64,000 nt of DNA, taken from assembly GCA_030770425.1 (NCBI GenBank), contig JASJFT010000073.1, forward strand, positions 1 through 64,000. Direction: 5' to 3'. The translations under genes and the position numbers were made by a program. Source of the DNA: Darksidea phi. Its lineage: Eukaryota > Ascomycota > Dothideomycetes > Pleosporales > Lentitheciaceae. Shown here in pieces: positions 45,353 to 56,702 of the stretch (its first letter is position 1; every line of letters starts with the position of its first letter). The notes under the pieces were generated by a model that had not been told where the DNA came from, ran no database searches, and saw only the letters and a list, made by a program, of their open reading frames with translations.

Positions 45353-46318
45353 GTTTGTTTACAGGTGGGAGGAAGGCAGAGACACGGGTGGAGTGAGAGG
45401 AAGTAAATTAAGTAAGCGGAGGATGTGACTAGCTAGGCCCGCTAGATGAAGATGGAACGCTGCACAGAGCAAACAGAGCCGTGGTGATTGGTGAGGTCAC
45501 AGGGCGCTTTAGCTTGTCATTCGAATAGAAGGGATAATGTGAAGTAAGGAAAGGGTGATGGGAAGAACTTTGGCTATAAACCATGACATATTAAATGGGA
45601 AACATTGAACGCTTTGGACGATAACATATCGAAAACCAACACGTGCATATTTCGGTGATATGTTATCGAGTTCGGCTCTGAAACGTGTCAGCGGAGAAGA
45701 GCGCGTCACGCCTACCGGGCATGTTCTCCGTTTGGGGATCATTGTGTATCATGGATGGCCTGAGGCTGAGCCGTTGAAATGTGAATGCAAGGGACCTTCA
45801 AAGTATGCTGGTGGATTGGGTGTTTGTGCTGGGTGGTAGGGGTTGTTTGAGGTGCGTTACAAGGGGGGCTCATGAACGGGCTGTCCCCCCCCGGTCAACT
45901 TGGCTGTAGGCCGACATATGATTGGTCAACAGACATCACCTCTCACACAAAATCTTAGTGGGACTTGGGGAGGGGGGCAGCCCGCACATGAGCCCCCCTT
46001 GTACGCTTCGGAGATGGAAAACACTTCTACATGTGACACAGTGCTTCAAGCTTTGAACATCCTTGCTGATATAGCTTCGTCGATCAAGTATAGGTACGTA
46101 ACAATGGTTCAGAGAGCGCGGCAGACGTACTGGGCCTGAGAAGTTGGGTGTCCGGGAATTGTGGGGCCAACGTGATTGGCTAGCGCCGGAAGTGGCCGCT
46201 TTTCTGGTCGGCGCAGATCTCACCGTCCATAGAACATCTCATTGCCAGACTTCCACGCCACCAATTCTGAAACTCTACAGCCGACACTCTCTTGCAAAAA
46301 TTCTCAGCGACCGCAGGC
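45353..46318. other. Intergenic region with a MITE-like element
   Basis: Contains the promoter of the zinc transporter gene and, at 45860-46001, a short inverted-repeat element described separately. No gene is seen. Confidence 0.55.
45860..46001. mobile_element. MITE-like element with terminal inverted repeats and TA flanks
   Basis: A 142-bp segment begins CAAGGGGGGCTCATG and ends with the inverse CATGAGCCCCCCTTG. The inverted repeats extend about 30 bases with only a few mismatches (next blocks CGGGCTG and CAGCCCG, then C/G runs). On both sides lies TA (45858-45859 and 46002-46003). A TA target duplication and short inverted ends with no coding capacity are typical of MITEs mobilised by Tc1/mariner transposases. 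Base composition inside is not unusual. No source transposon is present in the window. Confidence 0.75.
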
Positions 46319-46657
46319 ATGGGTAACGGGAACAGGTACGAGAGCAAAAAGGGAAGCGAGACGGGGCATACTAACAGTCCCGCAGGGCGCAACAGAAGCG
46401 TGAGCGCAACGCTGCTAAAGCGAAAGGAGGCGAGGCGAAGAGCCAGCTGAAGTCGGTCAGTATTCCACCATCGTACCTCTCCAGAAGAAAGTGTTGATTT
46501 TCTATAGAACGCCGCCGCCCTCACGATCAAGTGCAAGACTTGCTTCCAGTCCTTCCAGAGCACCACAAGCCGCAAAATGCTTTCCGAGCACGCTACGAAT
46601 AAGCACACGAAGGCTTTTGAGGAGTGTTTCGAGGCCGAGGATGGTGTTGCCCGGTGA
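46319..46657 (+). CDS. Small 4F5/SERF-like N-terminus plus zinc-finger protein
   Basis: Exons 46319-46335, 46386-46455 and 46508-46657 encode 78 residues. The first exon is only 17 nt and contains MGNGN. The N-terminal half is a basic Gly/Gln/Lys-rich helix (RAQQKRERNAAKAKGG) of 4F5/SERF type. The second half has a C2H2-like finger, KCKTCFQSFQSTTSRKMLSEHATNKH, spaced as in the zf-met2/At2g23090-like family, and ends EECFEAEDGVAR. These small proteins are widely conserved in fungi, plants and animals. Their molecular role is poorly known. Splice sites are GTACGA..CCGCAG and GTCAGT..CTATAG, and the frame is continuous. Confidence 0.88.
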
Positions 46658-49600
46658 GACTGGCAGCAACGATGCGACGGCCGATATACGAACACGGCGG
46701 GATAGATCAACCTTGATTACATGAGATACCACAATATTGATGGAGTATGACGACTGATTGCGATATGTCATGGGCGCAGGGTGGTTAGACTTATGAAAGA
46801 ATGCATATATGAGCGTCAAGCGGCTAGTTCTTCGCCTTGGTTGTGGTTAACCTACCTAGCAGAATCCCTTTCCGCACTCTTATTTCGCACCCAGTCATCC
46901 TGATTAAGCGTCAGTCTGGCGTATCTTCTTCCCAATCGCTCTTCTACATCCATATCGTCAAACGCGGCGCGCGAGCGAGCGGTCAGAAACACCTTCACAG
47001 TCGTGCTCGTACTCTCCATCCTGTTTACCATAATATCCACAGCCCTCTCCATGCTTCCTTGAAACTAGTCGATATGATGGATCATTATAACGAGAAATTT
47101 CAAATCTAGCTCAACCACTATCTTATTTAAGATCTTGCTTAGTATTTAATATCGCGCTGTGACCTGTCTCGAAGGCACCCCTCCCAGTGCGTTAAGATCC
47201 TCAGGACTGACAACGGCAAACAAGTCATCCGAAATGAAGAGAACTATGCATTTTTACAGCAGAGCCTGGAGGGTAGCTGGCGAGGCTTTCTTTTGCCCAG
47301 CGCTGGTTGTGTCGAGTGGTCGATTTAGATGGTGTGGAAGGAGGATCGGTGAGCACTGCTGATTTTGCCACGAAATATTAATTCGAGATCGCTGACTATT
47401 TGCACAGCTGCAGGAGACAGACAACTGCATGTCGTTTGTTCTGGAGCCACAGTTGCCTCGTGCAGCAGGAACAGAGATGAAGCGGCGCCAGACCTCCAAG
47501 CGACGAAATCAGAATGCGCGAAGATGTCAGCTTCAACGTTTAGCGGAGGTAGCCGACGAAGAGAGCAGAAGGTCTCATTTAGGGTTGTCTTATCACTTTT
47601 GGCATTAGGCTCAAATCGGCGCAAAGTGTCTAGTCGGTCGTTATCAGTTCGAATCTGCGGTGCTGGGGCAAGGCAATCAGTATTGCATAGGAGTGTGAAG
47701 AGCAACCGTTCTCTCCATTCAAGATCGTGCTAACTTCTCTCAAGGTTCTTATGCCTTTCTGTTGTTGGTGCTTCACGCCTGCTTGCACTTGCTTCATCTC
47801 GTCAAGCTGATACTTCCTAGAACAGCACCCATCGTAGAGCATTTTCGCCCATTAATAGGAATGATGAGCGAGCAAAGCGACTTTCAGAATTCTTGGGTTC
47901 GGAAATCGCCTCACTCGGGGCCCAAGTGTCGCGGGCAGGGCGCAGTAGGCAGCACAGCACAGCCTTCCGCACGACGAGCAGCGCATGAAGCCATCTTAAA
48001 AACCGTACAGAGATTGGACGCGGTGCTTGCTAAGCGGATTAACCTGCGCCAATCAAGCTGTTCACAAATAAGTGATGCTCCTTTACGGTCTATGACCTGT
48101 ATAAGGTCGCATATATCATCTATGTCTTCAGTGGTTCCTGCCCACGCATTGCTCTCACGCAAATCACACCATAGCACGTTCTTTCTTATTCTCCAACCAC
48201 TCTTCTAGCGTAATAACCGCGTTTTGACGCCCTCCAACTCCTCTCTGAGCGTACCAAGAACGAATCACAGCAATAAAACTGCGCTTAATGTCCAATGAAG
48301 TAACATTTAGATTGCTTTCTCCATACTGTCCCACCATAGGTATGGCCTACTGCCCCTAGGACTGCCTCCGGGAAAAGTATCGTTATGTGATGTTCGGACT
48401 GATAGTGTTACATACTCCTGAGTAACCAGTCTTGCGATTGTTGATGGTAAGTCTCCATCACGAGACTAGATGGTTGAGAAGACTAAGACAAGTTGACTTG
48501 TTTTCGTTGTTTCATCTCTGGTAATCAACCACTAGGCCTTCACCTGCATTAGCTGCGTTCGCATCGCCTTCCTCGGCGTCGTCTTCGTCTACGTCCATGG
48601 ATGCATGGAGGGCCCGACGTGATATCGAAAATATACGGGTAGAACTCCAAGTAGGCAGAATGCTCAACGAGTGTCTGAACCGCTTACTAGTTACACAGCA
48701 ACCATCAACAGAACAATACAGTGACTACAAAGGGGAAGACGGGATAGACAATAATGCAAGCTCGAAGGCGTCTAGATGGGAGCTAACCTTGCTGCAGCAG
48801 GGTATGCTGTACTTTCTCAGCAACTGGCTGAATACTGACTTTCAGTCAAGGTGGGAGCTTTAATGCTAAGCAGATTGGTTCCGCCGCGACCACAGCATCT
48901 GAGGCATGCATGAGGCGGATTGATGATCAAGGATGACTTCACATATGGTATATTAAGACTAGCCGCCGCGATAGGCGCCCTATAGAGATCAGAGAAGAGT
49001 GGTAACTAGATTTTGTTCAATGCGAGTTATTATGTGGCAATGAAAAGTCAGTGTTGTCATATATGATATATCAAACATACATAGTAATATGCGGCTTTAC
49101 GAGAACCGGAAAAGTGGGTTGCCTACGTCTGCGATAAAGCTACACAACAATCAATTACAACAAAAATGAGACCATACTGATCCAGAGGAGTGCCAGTACC
49201 TATCGTCTCATACCGAAAGCGCCGCTATCTCACGGCAATGTGTTCACATTCATACAATGACCGACCTCGGGAATGCATGTGAAGAAGTTTGTTCTTCTAA
49301 CGTTTACTGCAACATCCCCCTCTGTCATTTTAAGAAGAATGAAAACTCAAATGGGAGTAGGGGTTAAGAAAGAAAATGTATTGATCCACGCAGGATATCG
49401 ACTTGGGAGTATCTGATCTCGTTTGACTAGGGCCACAGAGACGCGGAAATGAGGATGAAATGGACAAAGAGATATAGTACCCTGTCATAAGCCTAGATAG
49501 GTATCACTGAGATGGAAGAGTGCTTGCAGACTTTTGTCTGAGTGCTGTACCATAGGCAGGCACGAAAAGCCAAGAAGTGAACCATGGTAAGGAAATTTCC

Positions 49601-51500
49601 ACACCACAAGCATGCTAGTGTTACGCGTACCTACATTCCAGTGGATGTCTGTGATATATCTTCGTATCAACTGAATGGACGGAGCTTCGCTTTTGGTGCT
49701 TCCTCATGCGCAGTAAGAATTCTGGTGATCAATAGACAATATTGGCCATATACTGCACTTGGTCCTCGTTCTTTCCTGAGAGAAGAAGTTATCTTATTTG
49801 CAGGGATAAGGCCTATTCCTTTATCCTGTTTTAATACTGTGTTGCTACCTCAACTTTTCAGCAGGAAATCCCCTGACTGCTCTCGCCGTGTCGAACATGT
49901 ATCCACAACGAATGCGCACTTTCGGCCACATGATATGACTCCAGTTATCTTGTAAAACAACAGTATCGTCGCGAACTAGCTTCAATGACCAGTCATGGGC
50001 AAGCCAGGCCATGTAGATCTCCGCCCGATGCAGCTGTTGTGATACCCCGGACGGCCTTGGCGATGAGTCCGTTCATATGCAATCTGCTACCGATAGACTG
50101 TCTAGATCGCGGACTGAGTCTAGCGGATTCTTATGATTAGTCATGCATGAACGTCACTCCTGGAACGACGATAGCTCCCTTTTCCATCCCATTGCGTTAT
50201 CGAGAAATCAACACCGCACACAGAATCTCGTCTAACCATGTAATCTGATCGAAACTTAATCGTGCTATTGCCTTCAGCTGGAAACTCCTGCCTAGCCGCT
50301 AGTGTCCAGGACACTGGCACGCCCGCCACGGGAACGCCACATCGAAGCTAAGAGCCACTAAGAAATCTTCTCTTGAATAAGTTAATTTATCACAAAAACG
50401 ATAATACGGGCGGGAATCTTTCCGCCTGTAACCAGCTGCGCGGCTCAGTGATAGAGAAAACGCGGAACGGTGGCGTTTATGCACTCCCAACCGATATGCA
50501 GGAGCCTCCAGAGAGGGCGAAGGCAAACTATCTGTCTCACCGTCTCGCACTACTTCGGCCTGCGACTGGCCTATGTTGAGACGCTGACAGTGGTCATTCT
50601 CATCACAATTTCGCTTCGAGCTGGGTATCTTCGGCTATCGCCTTGATCGCCTCCGACTCACAGCACACGATCACTTTGCCAGCGCGGCGCTACTAGATCT
50701 GGCTCGATTGCGCCAACCTTACTAGGCACCCTTGCTGACACATGTTAGGAGCGGAAGTCAACCACCCCCCTGGGGCGAGTAACATTAGTGAACTGAAAAT
50801 CTTCATTTTACTCTCCGGATCTACCCCACAGTTCCTAATATGTCAAAGAACGGTCGCAGATCACAATCTTAGCACAAGAATACGATCTGTTCAAGTGTTT
50901 TTGCATTTACTGACGTCAATTGCAGGAACCCCCAAGGAGACCTGCGCAAGCGTGCAAAAGTGGCGCCTTTGGGCCGCTTTTATCGTATCTGTATTGGGCT
51001 AGGAATGTCTGCATTCAATAGTCCCAACGTCAGTGCTTCCTAAGCCGCTCCCAAACGCCCGGCTAGAGCGCCACGAATTTTCGGGACGACGTGGTCGATG
51101 GCGGTCTGGCTAAACGAGGAACGTGCTGCACGTCGCCTATGTAGTCCTAGTGCCATGTCATATGTGGGTAGACACTAACTAGATCAGTGGGCGGGCACTT
51201 TCTCAAGATGAAGCAGACGGCAAATGCTTGAAAGGCAAGGAGGCTTCATTAGATGCAACCGCTGATATGCCCAAATACCAATAGAGAAAAGGATCAAGAA
51301 AAGGATATTGACAGCGACGAGGATTCCGTCACAGGAAAGCTAGTCTACACCTCTACCACCACGGCACTACATCTCCAAGTCCTAGAAACCTCCTCGTCGC
51401 ATAAATCCGACACATGCCACTCATCGAAGATGCGCTGTATACCTTCGCTTCCACCTCATATTGGTCGTGAAGAGTCGTCTAGAACACTACTACTGAGTGT
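46658..51500. other. Gene-poor 4.8-kb stretch
   Basis: No complete gene could be assigned. A minus-strand frame at 46852-47052 starts MERAVDIMVNRMESTS and ends at a good donor (GCTAG|GTAGGTTAA). It may be a first exon of an unknown gene, but no second exon fits. At about 47170-47260 the plus strand encodes KILRTDNGKQVIRNEENY, reminiscent of the RTDNG block of Copia integrases, within stop-rich sequence. 48.9-49.4 kb is AT-rich. The rest holds only chance-like frames. Confidence 0.4.
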
Positions 51501-52880
51501 TCATACGAGGATGACGCGCTTGCCAACGGGGGAAGCCTTCTTCTCCTCGGCCTTGCGGCGCTCAAGCATACCACCGCGCTTGACGTACCCGGCAGAGGGC
51601 ATGCCGTAGCTCTCAGCAGGCTCCTCGTAGTCGGAGGACGGGTCGGGGTAGTGAGGCTGAGTGCTAGAGGCAGTGGGGTACTCAGTGGGGTACTCAGTGG
51701 GGTACTCAGTGGGATACCCGGTGGGGTTCTCAGTAGGATACTCAGTGGGGTAGCCATCCTTGGTGGCAGAAGGGTAGGCAGGTGCTGAGGAAGGATAACC
51801 GGGGGTTGAAGTAGAAGTAGGGTAGGTGGAGGTTTGTTGGTAGGAGCAAGTGTAGGCCTGGTCGGTCTTGGTGATGGTGACAGTTTCCTCGGAGTGGTGA
51901 TAGACACCCGGGGGGTAGACCTTGGCAGTAGGGTAGTGGCAGACATGCTCCTGCTCGTAGGCAGTGGTGGTGGGCTTCGCGATGGTGTACTTGCCCGGCT
52001 TGTCGGCAGTGATAGTGGTGGTCTTGATGACAGTCTTGGTCTTGCCACCCTCGGTCTCGTATGCGGCATAGGGAGCGGTGATGGTGGTAGCCTTGCTGAC
52101 ATCGGTGGTTTGGCCACCATAGGTGACGGTTTTGCCAGCGGGAGCAGTGTAGGATCCCTCCTCAGCGACGGTCTTCGTCTCGTGGATGGTCACATCGTAC
52201 TCGGGAACAGTGTAAGTGCCAGGGTTCTTGTAAGTGGTGGCCTTAGGAGTAGGAGCGCCATAGGTGTAGGTGACAGTGTAGGTTGACCACTTGCCATCCT
52301 TGTACTCCTTGACGTGAACGGGCTGGTAGCTGGTCTTCTCATTGTCCTTTTCGTCGCTTGACGGATAGCCCTCATCGCTGCCATAGCAGTTCTTGCCGCA
52401 TAGGCCGGATCCAGGGTAGCCGGGAAGAGCGGATGGGCCGAGCTCCTTGTAAGGCACCTCGACGATCTTCTCGCAGAGCTCCTCCCAGGTCTTGGTCTTG
52501 GGTGCGTACTCGGAAGCAGTGCCGTTGTTGTTGTACGGGGGATAACCGCCGGCAGATGGGGCGGGTCCGTAGGTGGTGGTGTGAGTCTTGGTGGACTTGG
52601 AATGATAGACAGTGACGGGGTCTTCAGTCTTGGTCACAGTGCACTCCTTGCCATCGGCGTCAGTGACGACGGTCGAGACATAGACATAGGAGCTGTAGCT
52701 GGAAGCAGACGAGACGTAAGTCGGGACGGTCTGGTATTGAGAGGTGACGGTGACCGGGCCGTAGCTGTCACCACCGGGGGTGATGGTGGCGTAGGCGACG
52801 CTGGAAGAGCTGGAAGGGGCGGCGCCGTATTCGTAGGCAGCCGCGACACCAGCGAGGAGGATGGTGGAAGTAGTCTTCAT
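51501..52880 (-). CDS. Secreted repeat protein with Kex2-like dibasic sites
   Basis: A single exon of 459 codons on the minus strand. It begins with a signal peptide (MKTTSTILLAGVAAA, likely cleaved before YEYGA). The body is Tyr/Thr/Pro/Ser-rich with YVYVSTVVTDADGKECTVTK near residue 65, a Cys-containing segment WEELCEKIVEVPYKEL and GLCGKNCYG (about 130-165), and several diffuse repeats of the KTVTYGGQTT/TVIKTTTITA type. Residues about 376-402 are tandem YPTE units. The C-terminal tail has dibasic sites at 434-435 (KR), 441-442 (RR) and 454-455 (KR) that could be cut by Kex2. No GPI signal is visible at the C-terminus. It may be a cell-wall or matrix protein, or a precursor of secreted peptides. 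Confidence 0.82.
   Translation of the reverse strand: MKTTSTILLAGVAAAYEYGAAPSSSSSVAYATITPGGDSYGPVTVTSQYQTVPTYVSSASSYSSYVYVSTVVTDADGKECTVTKTEDPVTVYHSKSTKTHTTTYGPAPSAGGYPPYNNNGTASEYAPKTKTWEELCEKIVEVPYKELGPSALPGYPGSGLCGKNCYGSDEGYPSSDEKDNEKTSYQPVHVKEYKDGKWSTYTVTYTYGAPTPKATTYKNPGTYTVPEYDVTIHETKTVAEEGSYTAPAGKTVTYGGQTTDVSKATTITAPYAAYETEGGKTKTVIKTTTITADKPGKYTIAKPTTTAYEQEHVCHYPTAKVYPPGVYHHSEETVTITKTDQAYTCSYQQTSTYPTSTSTPGYPSSAPAYPSATKDGYPTEYPTENPTGYPTEYPTEYPTEYPTASSTQPHYPDPSSDYEEPAESYGMPSAGYVKRGGMLERRKAEEKKASPVGKRVILV
51671..51755. repeat. 12-bp tandem repeat encoding YPTE units
   Basis: About seven copies of a 12-base unit (CAGTGGGGTACT on the plus strand) lie within the coding region of the secreted protein. 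On the minus strand they encode tandem EYPT/GYPT. Several neighbouring copies are identical, so copy number may vary between strains. Confidence 0.85.
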
Positions 52881-54190
52881 AGTTGGATGAGGGGTTGATT
52901 ATTAGATATATTAATAAGTATGATAACGAGTGTGGGTGCAAAGAGCGACTGGAGTTGAAAAATTAAATAATGGCGATCACTCAGAAGAGCTTGAAGAAGC
53001 CTGGTGCAGGACTGCAGAATTGTCGGTCAAAGATTGACTGTGGTGAAGAAAAAAGCTGCTCGAGGCACGACAGACCGCAACATATATACAACTTTGCTCA
53101 TGGTCCGTGGAAGCTCGGAGCGATTCTCTCCTGAGCGTCTCGCTTTGCCATGGCGCTCACCCGCCGGTACGGCATGACCTAGCGTAAGACGCTGGAGATT
53201 TTTGTGCCGTCTGCTCCACTACGGCTACTCCGTATTCGCCTAAGAGGAAAACAGACAGCAGCTAACGTCTGGTACCCGAGCCGCTGTCACGACATGGACA
53301 CCAGGCCAAGCAGCAGTCTAGACCATCAAGGTAGCGATCATGGCGTTCTAGGTTGGCTGGCTAAGTGGCTCCATGAGTGGGTTGTCGCATGCCACATTTC
53401 TTCTTTGGGAACAGATCCGTACACAGACCCACTCTAAAACAAAATTTAAAATGAGAGATCGCTTAGCTAATTTTGGTTTCCAGCTGAATGGAACTAGTGA
53501 GTGGCCGGCTGGGTGCCCTTCCGCGTAAATCAAGTCCCACCAGTCACAAATCCAGGAACGCGGTCTCAGCCCACTCTGGAGTTCTCCCGAGTGTTTTCCA
53601 CTTTTGGGCTGGGATGGGGACCGCGTGCTAATATTGTCATTTTGGTCGTACTGGCAGATAGCATTTGGCACCAGTATGGTACGATGCGGGCTGTGGAGGC
53701 TGAGACAGCGTTATCGGATGAAGAAATGGCTATGCGTACCTGCCTCACTGGTCGGTCATTCCTGCGCCACCTGCGCGTTGGCTGTATGTGATGAGTTCAG
53801 ACCGGAGTATTACTGCTGAAGTATTAGGTTCTCATTTGCTGCGGCTCGTAACCTGGACATCGTATGTGACGGTTTTGAGGATCAATTTAAAATGACATAT
53901 TGTTGACCAGAACGAGCCCGGTTATTCGACGCCTTTTGGTAAATTGGGCGAGAGAGGTCCTCTTAGAATCTCGCCGTGATAACTCCACCAGTAAGACGTT
54001 TGATGACGGGTGCATATGTTCAGTAACTGCTCGCGTGACGTGCTAATTGGAAAAGCCTCCGGCTGACACTGTCCCAACGTTGAAGTTCCACCACTGCGGG
54101 GACTTCCATTAAACGTAACCGCCCAAAACGCCTATCTACATGCAGGACATAGGATATAGTTAGAAGAGGAGATCTAGGTCACCACATTGA
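52881..54190. other. Intergenic region, no gene seen
   Basis: About 1.3 kb upstream of the secreted-protein gene. A possible TATA element (CATATATACAAC) lies at about 53080-53092, roughly 200 bases before its start on the minus strand. Frames of up to 107 codons are chance-like. Confidence 0.45.
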
Positions 54191-56702
54191 CTACAGCTCA
54201 AAGCTCGACGGCTGAGGTAGTAAGCCCTCGAAAAGGGCGCTCATCACCTTCCTTAAATGTTCCAACTCCGTCTCGTCCTGCGTAACAACGTCGTCGTTTA
54301 GACATATCTGACCCGCCTTTCTGCCATGTTTCAAATATGGCTTGAGGAGAGCGTGTTCTGCCTGTTCCGCATCTGTAACCATGTAGAAGTTGGCGTCAGG
54401 GTTGACGATGGTGTACTGGTACTTCATCAACGCCTTAATGACAGTGGAACGTTGCTCGGGCTTTTTGACGGGATGAGGTAACAATGCACCCAAGCCCGCT
54501 CGCCTCCTATTCAAGATGAGCTTGAGAAGGCAATCGCCGCAACGCGGTGATTCCCGCGCGACCCTGTCGAAGATTGCGGCTGAGGAGAACACTGGACTTC
54601 GCGCCGCCGCGTCGCTTGATGGCATGGAAAAACCCGGAGCCAAGCAATCTTCTGTGTCGAACGCATCACAGTCGAGGTCTTTGATCATCATTGGACCATC
54701 CAAAGATGTCCAAAGAGCATCAGTGTTAACCTTTGGCGGTTGGAGACCGGCTTCTTCAAGATGGTCACCTACACGGTAGTAGATTCTGCGACGGAATTGC
54801 TCTGGGGATTCGTTGCCCATTCCCTCCGCTAGCTCGTGTAGCATCTTCTTGCGTTCGTCCCAACTGATATACCCGTCGTCGTTCTGATCACTTCGAAGCA
54901 TAATGTAACTCCACAGCAGCGCTTCCCGATGTCTTTCCATGGTATAATGGAACATGACGTACCAAGAATAAATCTGGAAGCCCGTTTCTCCACGGAAGCG
55001 TTGAAAGGCACTTCGCAATGCCGGTCGTGGGAAGCTTGTAATGGCTTCTTTGGCAATGCTTCGCGATAGGGAGTGACCGAAGTGCACCTGACCTTTACGC
55101 TTGCGAGCACCAAATCGTCGGTTCAAAAGCCAAGACGTGTAAATGAGAAAAGGTTTCTCCCCGAAACGTTCGGCGTCTGCCTCGGTCGGTGGCTTCAATG
55201 TGTTGTATGCATTGTCTTTGAAGCCCAAGGTAGGACCAAATAAAGGGGAGTACAGATCTGCGGCCGAGTGAGGCTTGCCCAGGATCATGTCATCTGACAG
55301 CGCAAACATCTATGATTAATTAGTACTACAATAGTGAGACGAGGCGGTGAAATTGCATACCCTATCCGTTTCCGATTTGGTATTGTAGAGCTGATTCTCG
55401 ATGGTAAGAGAGTCGAATGTTGGCAAACACTTTCGCTCGTCCGGGCCGAAGAATTCCTCCTGAGAGAGGACCTGAACTTTTTCCAGACCCGGCTTCAGCC
55501 ACTGCGGACGCTGCTTGTCCATATTTCCGGGCTTGTCGCCCTCCGAAGGCTTTTGGAAAGCGTTGACCAATATTTGGATGCGGTTGGTGAACGAGCCGGC
55601 ATACTTCTCCACACTTCGCATAGAGTAGCGAAGCTCATCCCACTCTCGGTAACGATTGGTACCATGGGATGCTATCCATATACCTTCCGGGTCATTGAGA
55701 GATGAGTTGAGCTCATAAGGACGCATGGCTGTTTGAAGCTCCGGCTGCGAGCCATTGACCCCTAGTACTGTTAGTTGGCATAACGAGTAGTAGGAACAGG
55801 AAGTGCATACAGTTGTAGACAAAGTCGATCTTTGGTTCCTGAAGCTTGGGCCCAGTGTACCGCGCTTTCGCGATCCACTCGTCTTCCCAACCCTCAAGCA
55901 CGACATCCGCTACGGCCTGCTCGAAAGGCACATGCAGCATGTCAGGAAGATTGTCGGCCTTCTCCTTGAGCGTCTGACACTCGTCCCAGGAGGGGAACGT
56001 ATACGTTTCCGACCACGGAGTCATCTTCTTGAGTGTTTGGATAGGAAATCGCATGGTGTCGTCATTGGTCTCCGTGGGTTCATCGGAGTCAGTCTCCACA
56101 TCGGCCGACTCTGCGTGCATTTCCTTGGATGGATGGTCGGCCTTCAAGAGTTCGTCCACCTTGTCGCTCTGGCTCATCCGTATCTGTCCACTTGTACCAA
56201 AGTCTGATTGTTCCCCGTCTGTTTCCACGCCGTCATCAGGATGCGTCAACTTGACGGAGTGTTCAACGTTGTCTGCAGAATGGCCGCGAATGGTTTCGAT
56301 GCTGTCGACGTCATGTTCGTCAGTTTCTTCTTCGTGGGAAAGCCCCGGGACCTTTGCAGCATCTTTTTGCTGGATTGCTGGGCCATTGACCACTGGAGCA
56401 GCTGGGGGCGCTCGGAGAGCATAATGGTTGCCAATGTCTTCGACCTGATTCGGCTGTGGATGTCTATGGTGTGCAAATGCATCTACCACACGTGGTGGGA
56501 TTGGCCGTTCGTTGGACTCTCCTTCCAGCGTCTCTGACCCACGCGGGGCAATGTGCTGCGAGACCTCTTCAAAATCCACATCTCGTGCCTTCGAAAAAAG
56601 GCCCGACCAATAGAGAACGAATATAAGGATAGCGAAAACCGCGTAGTAGTACTTCTTGAAAGAGCGTCGTTGCCGGTATGGCGGGTAGGTGTGGCCAAGC
56701 AT
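54191..56702 (-). CDS. Stealth-family sugar-phosphotransferase (type II Golgi membrane protein)
   Basis: Exons on the minus strand are 56702-55811, 55761-55361 and 55309-54191, giving 803 residues. An in-frame ATG at 56771 would add 23 residues. After a basic stretch there is one membrane anchor (YYYAVFAILIFVLYWSGLF) and a long acidic stem (about 40-260). The catalytic part has the Stealth blocks: CR1 IDFVYNWVNGSQPEL (about 292-306), CR2 RYREWDELRYSMRSVEKYA, and CR3 CLPTFDSLTIENQLYN joined across the splice to MFALSDDMILG. A later block near VHFGHSLSRSI is CR4-like. An EF-hand loop (DQNDDGYISWDE, about 570) lies in the C-terminal part. Stealth enzymes transfer hexose-1-phosphate (GlcNAc-1-P in animals, xylose-1-P in a basidiomycete yeast). 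The substrate here is unknown. Confidence 0.88.

Noticed and set aside
46502..46819. 105-codon minus-strand frame, considered as second exon of the frame at 46852-47052
   Set aside because: The connecting intron would be only about 32 nt, and the frame is antisense to the well-supported zinc-finger gene.
51834..52286. Gly/Asp/Ser-rich frame on the plus strand
   Set aside because: Antisense shadow of the repetitive secreted-protein gene.
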